Shown piece by piece: positions 61,750 to 64,000 of a stretch of DNA of 64,000 nt (positions are counted from its first letter, which is position 1; every line of letters starts with the position of its first letter). Below the pieces are notes generated by a model that was not told where the DNA came from, did not search any database, and was given only the letters and a program-made list of their open reading frames with translations. The translations under genes were made by a program, and so were the position numbers. Source of the DNA: Chitinophaga sp. S165. GTDB taxonomy: Bacteria; Bacteroidota; Bacteroidia; Chitinophagales; Chitinophagaceae. Where the stretch lies: positions 248,001 through 312,000 of the forward strand of contig NZ_QGTG01000005.1 of NCBI RefSeq assembly GCF_003182155.1, read 5' to 3'.

Positions 61750-63732
61750 TTATCTGAAGATCACAGTCCCAATCCCCTGTGTCAGCTCTGTTTCCAGCTG
61801 TTTAAGATGCTTATGCATTTTAATACATTCTATCTGCACATCAAAATCAGTAGCCCTTTCCATTTCCTGCTGATTCTCCACGATCATTTTACGGATCTTT
61901 CTTAAAATAAGATAATTAGTCGTAGATATCGTATCACGCAGATAGGCATTATCGCCATATACGGTATCTATTTCGAATTTATCTTTCCAGGCGGCACTTA
62001 GTTCAGCTTCTTTATCTTCCATAATGGCTACTACCATGCCGGCTACATCCTGGTCGTTATGATAGAGGAACCATTTTTTATCCGGCAGATTATCCTGGTC
62101 ATACATATGTTTGTACTCCCGTAATATCTTCTTCACCAGTTCATTGTCGGCCAGTGACTCGAAATCATATGGCAGGTGGAAGATGTAATCAGCTACAGAA
62201 CTTTTATCTTCTTCACTAAAAGGTTTGTCGCCAAAACGCAGAAGTATCTTCACCAGCTCCCTTTCCTGTTTTTCATCCGGATTGAAGAAGTTAACAGCAG
62301 GTTCGCCGCCGTTCTCCATCGCTTCCATAGCGGCAATCGCCTCGGGCGAAAGCTCGTCATCACCCATAGGAGGCGCTGAAGCAGCGTTATCCCGGGCCAT
62401 CTGGTTCTCTTTCTTCTGGAAACGCTCGCGGATGAACTTATTCACGAGGTTAATAAGCCCCTGCTCATCGATCTTCAGTACCTGGCTACATTGGCGGATA
62501 TAATCCTGCTGACGGGTAAAGTCTTCGGTTTTGTCGATCTTGGAAATGGTCTCTGCGATCTCATTTACGAGCTGTGATTTCCGGTTGCTGTCATTGCCGG
62601 CGTCCTGCATTGAGATCTGCAGTTTAAACAGCACGAAATCCTGCTTATTAGCCGCTATAAACTCACGGAAAGCATCGGCGCCGATCTTCTGTACATAACT
62701 GTCCGGGTCCTCCTTATCGGGGATTAAAACCAGCTTTACGTTCAATCCTTCCTCGATGGCCATATCCAGACCTCTCAGGGCAGCCTTGATACCGGCATTG
62801 TCACCATCGAAGAGGATGGTGAGATTGTTCGTATATTTTTTGATCAGCCGTAGCTGGTGCTGTGTCAGGGAAGTACCGCTGGATGCCACTACGTTCTCTA
62901 TCCCCGCCTGATGCAGAGAGATCACGTCCGTATAACCTTCTACCAGCAAACACTCATTTAATTTGTCAATCGCATGCCGGGCGAAGTAGGTGCCATACAG
63001 TACCCTGTTCTTTACATAGATCTCGTTTTCGGGCGAGTTGATGTATTTCGGAGCACGGTCGTTTTTGACAAGGATACGCGCACCAAATCCCAGCACTTTA
63101 CCGCTCTGGTTATGAATAGGAAAGATCACACGGCCACGGTAGTTATCCCCCGGCTGTTCATTCCTGACGGTGACAAGGCCAGTCTTCTGCAGGTATTCCA
63201 GATTATAACCCTTTCCGAGCGCTGTTTTAGTAAAAGCATCCCAGCTGTTCAGACTGTAGCCAAGCTGGAATTTGCGGATGGTTTCCTGGGTGAAACCACG
63301 TTCCTCGAAATAACTAAGGCCTACATTCTGGCCTTCCTCGGTATTCAGCAGTGTATTGGAGAAGTATTCGCGGGCGAAGCTATTGATGATGTAGAGACTG
63401 TCCGCCATCAACTGCTGCTGACGGGCCTCAGGACTTACCTCTGTTTCTTCAATAGGTACGTCATATTTCTGTGCCAGCCAGCGCAAAGCTTCCACATAGG
63501 AATACTTTTCATGTTCCATCAGGAACTTGATGGCATTACCACTCTGGCCGCAACCGAAACATTTGAATATCTCCTTGCTTGGCGTTACTGTGAAAGAAGG
63601 AGACTTCTCGTTATGGAACGGACATAAGCCTAAGTAGTTGGCACCCCGTTTTTTAAGTTTCACGAAATTGCCTACTATCTCCACAATATCAATCCGGCTA
63701 AGTATCTGTTGTATGGTATTCTGTGAAATCAA
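61750..63732 (-). CDS. dnaG: DNA primase
   Basis: DnaG makes RNA primers for DNA replication. It has 660 residues. The zinc-binding domain uses Cys37, His40, Cys58 and Cys61 (LGLCPFHNEKSPSF and FKCFGCGQSGNAIKF). The RNA-polymerase domain with YKNR-like loops and the Toprim core (CLLVEGYTDVISLHQAG, TILFDGDNAGIKAALRGLD) follow. The C-terminal ~200 residues are the DnaB-interaction region with an acidic linker (MGDDELSPEAIAAMEAMENGG). The frame starts with TTG at 63732; MISQNTIQQILSRIDIVEIV matches family N termini, and a stop lies four codons upstream, so TTG is the likely start. Confidence 0.98.
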   Translation of the reverse strand: MISQNTIQQILSRIDIVEIVGNFVKLKKRGANYLGLCPFHNEKSPSFTVTPSKEIFKCFGCGQSGNAIKFLMEHEKYSYVEALRWLAQKYDVPIEETEVSPEARQQQLMADSLYIINSFAREYFSNTLLNTEEGQNVGLSYFEERGFTQETIRKFQLGYSLNSWDAFTKTALGKGYNLEYLQKTGLVTVRNEQPGDNYRGRVIFPIHNQSGKVLGFGARILVKNDRAPKYINSPENEIYVKNRVLYGTYFARHAIDKLNECLLVEGYTDVISLHQAGIENVVASSGTSLTQHQLRLIKKYTNNLTILFDGDNAGIKAALRGLDMAIEEGLNVKLVLIPDKEDPDSYVQKIGADAFREFIAANKQDFVLFKLQISMQDAGNDSNRKSQLVNEIAETISKIDKTEDFTRQQDYIRQCSQVLKIDEQGLINLVNKFIRERFQKKENQMARDNAASAPPMGDDELSPEAIAAMEAMENGGEPAVNFFNPDEKQERELVKILLRFGDKPFSEEDKSSVADYIFHLPYDFESLADNELVKKILREYKHMYDQDNLPDKKWFLYHNDQDVAGMVVAIMEDKEAELSAAWKDKFEIDTVYGDNAYLRDTISTTNYLILRKIRKMIVENQQEMERATDFDVQIECIKMHKHLKQLETELTQGIGTVIFR

Positions 63733-63751
63733 TGGCGCTTAATTCAGACTG

Positions 63752-63759
63752 CAAACTTA
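63752..63759 (-). promoter_or_regulatory. -7 box of dnaG
   Basis: On the minus strand TAAGTTTG, an exact TAnnTTTG match, lies 19 bases before the TTG start of dnaG. No clear -33 TTTG was identified. Confidence 0.5.
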
Positions 63760-63871
63760 ACTAAATTTCATCGCTTGTCCGGGCAGCGGTTACACATTGT
63801 TAATTTGGATTAATATGTTATATAATTTACATTTGATGGGATATTTCATTTAACCCATATCCCATAATTCT

Positions 63872-64000
63872 ATGAAACAATTCTACCTATTGTTTGTGCT
63901 GCTATGCCTGTCCGGTATCACTATGGCACAATCCAACCCGCAATTTGCCAATGTTTCCTTCACGTATGAAAGAGCAACCTGCAACAGTTATCAGTTATCT
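63872..64000 (+). CDS. Exported protein, N-terminal fragment cut by window end
   Basis: The first 43 codons are seen. The signal peptide LLFVLLCLSGITMAQ is followed by SNPQFANVSFTYERATCN. The signal peptide and following text (AQS, short aromatic strand, then a cysteine) resemble the start of the T9SS-sorted PKD protein at 59778, so it may be a paralogue on the other side of dnaG. This cannot be confirmed from 43 residues. Confidence 0.75.
   Translation, partial: MKQFYLLFVLLCLSGITMAQSNPQFANVSFTYERATCNSYQLS

Noticed and set aside
62974..63627. 217-codon plus-strand frame opposite dnaG
   Set aside because: It is antisense to the conserved Toprim and zinc domains of DnaG and has no motif of its own.

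Overview
This window is typical of a Chitinophagaceae (Bacteroidota) chromosome, most likely a Chitinophaga-like soil bacterium. The grounds are two SusC/SusD pairs, an ECF sigma/FecR/SusC cascade, type IX secretion (T9SS) C-terminal sorting domains, SprB and PKD repeats, many lipoproteins, an exported GH29 fucosidase and Bacteroidota-type promoters (TTTG / TAnnTTTG) often lying directly against the start codon. No RNA gene, insertion sequence, CRISPR array or replication origin was recognised. GC content and database matches were not computed; family names come from motifs read in the translations.

Left part (1-16 kb). An old yellow enzyme with a palindromic operator is followed by a propeller-like lipoprotein. 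Next come two small divergent paralogous genes of unknown function, separated by a perfect 39-bp inverted repeat, and an Ogt-type DNA repair methyltransferase. A SusC/SusD/peptidase S51 operon follows, then a nitrilase-family hydrolase, an OmpA-like lipoprotein, a GH29 fucosidase, a Kup potassium transporter and a DUF4126 membrane protein.

Centre (16.5-38.4 kb). Seven co-directional genes about 21 kb long, with gaps of 41 bp or less, look like one operon: a PKD lipoprotein, an outer-membrane barrel candidate, a 1552-residue beta-rich protein of unknown type, a fibronectin type III protein, a 1735-residue SprB-repeat protein with a T9SS sorting domain, a second Fn3/coiled-coil protein, and a 1119-residue polymorphic toxin with a HINT self-cleaving domain and a C-terminal EndoU-like RNase. 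A SUKH (SMI1/KNR4) immunity candidate and an antisense orphan gene sit just downstream. I read this as a surface-exposed toxin-delivery or adhesion apparatus. It is the best candidate for an undescribed system here.

Right part (38-64 kb). Endonuclease V and a DUF5009/HGSNAT-like membrane protein precede an ECF sigma factor, FecR, SusC, SusD and a set of RidA, SelA-like PLP enzyme, amidohydrolase, RraA-like protein and BASS-family symporter. The four soluble enzymes all carry export signals, and a TIM-barrel isomerase with a Tat signal and lipobox follows. This suggests a catabolic pathway that runs in the periplasm rather than the cytoplasm. Then come a FAD oxidoreductase, a small unknown gene, an orphan FecR-like protein, proline dehydrogenase under a strong palindrome, thyA-folA, a T9SS-sorted PKD protein, dnaG, and the start of another exported protein cut by the window end.
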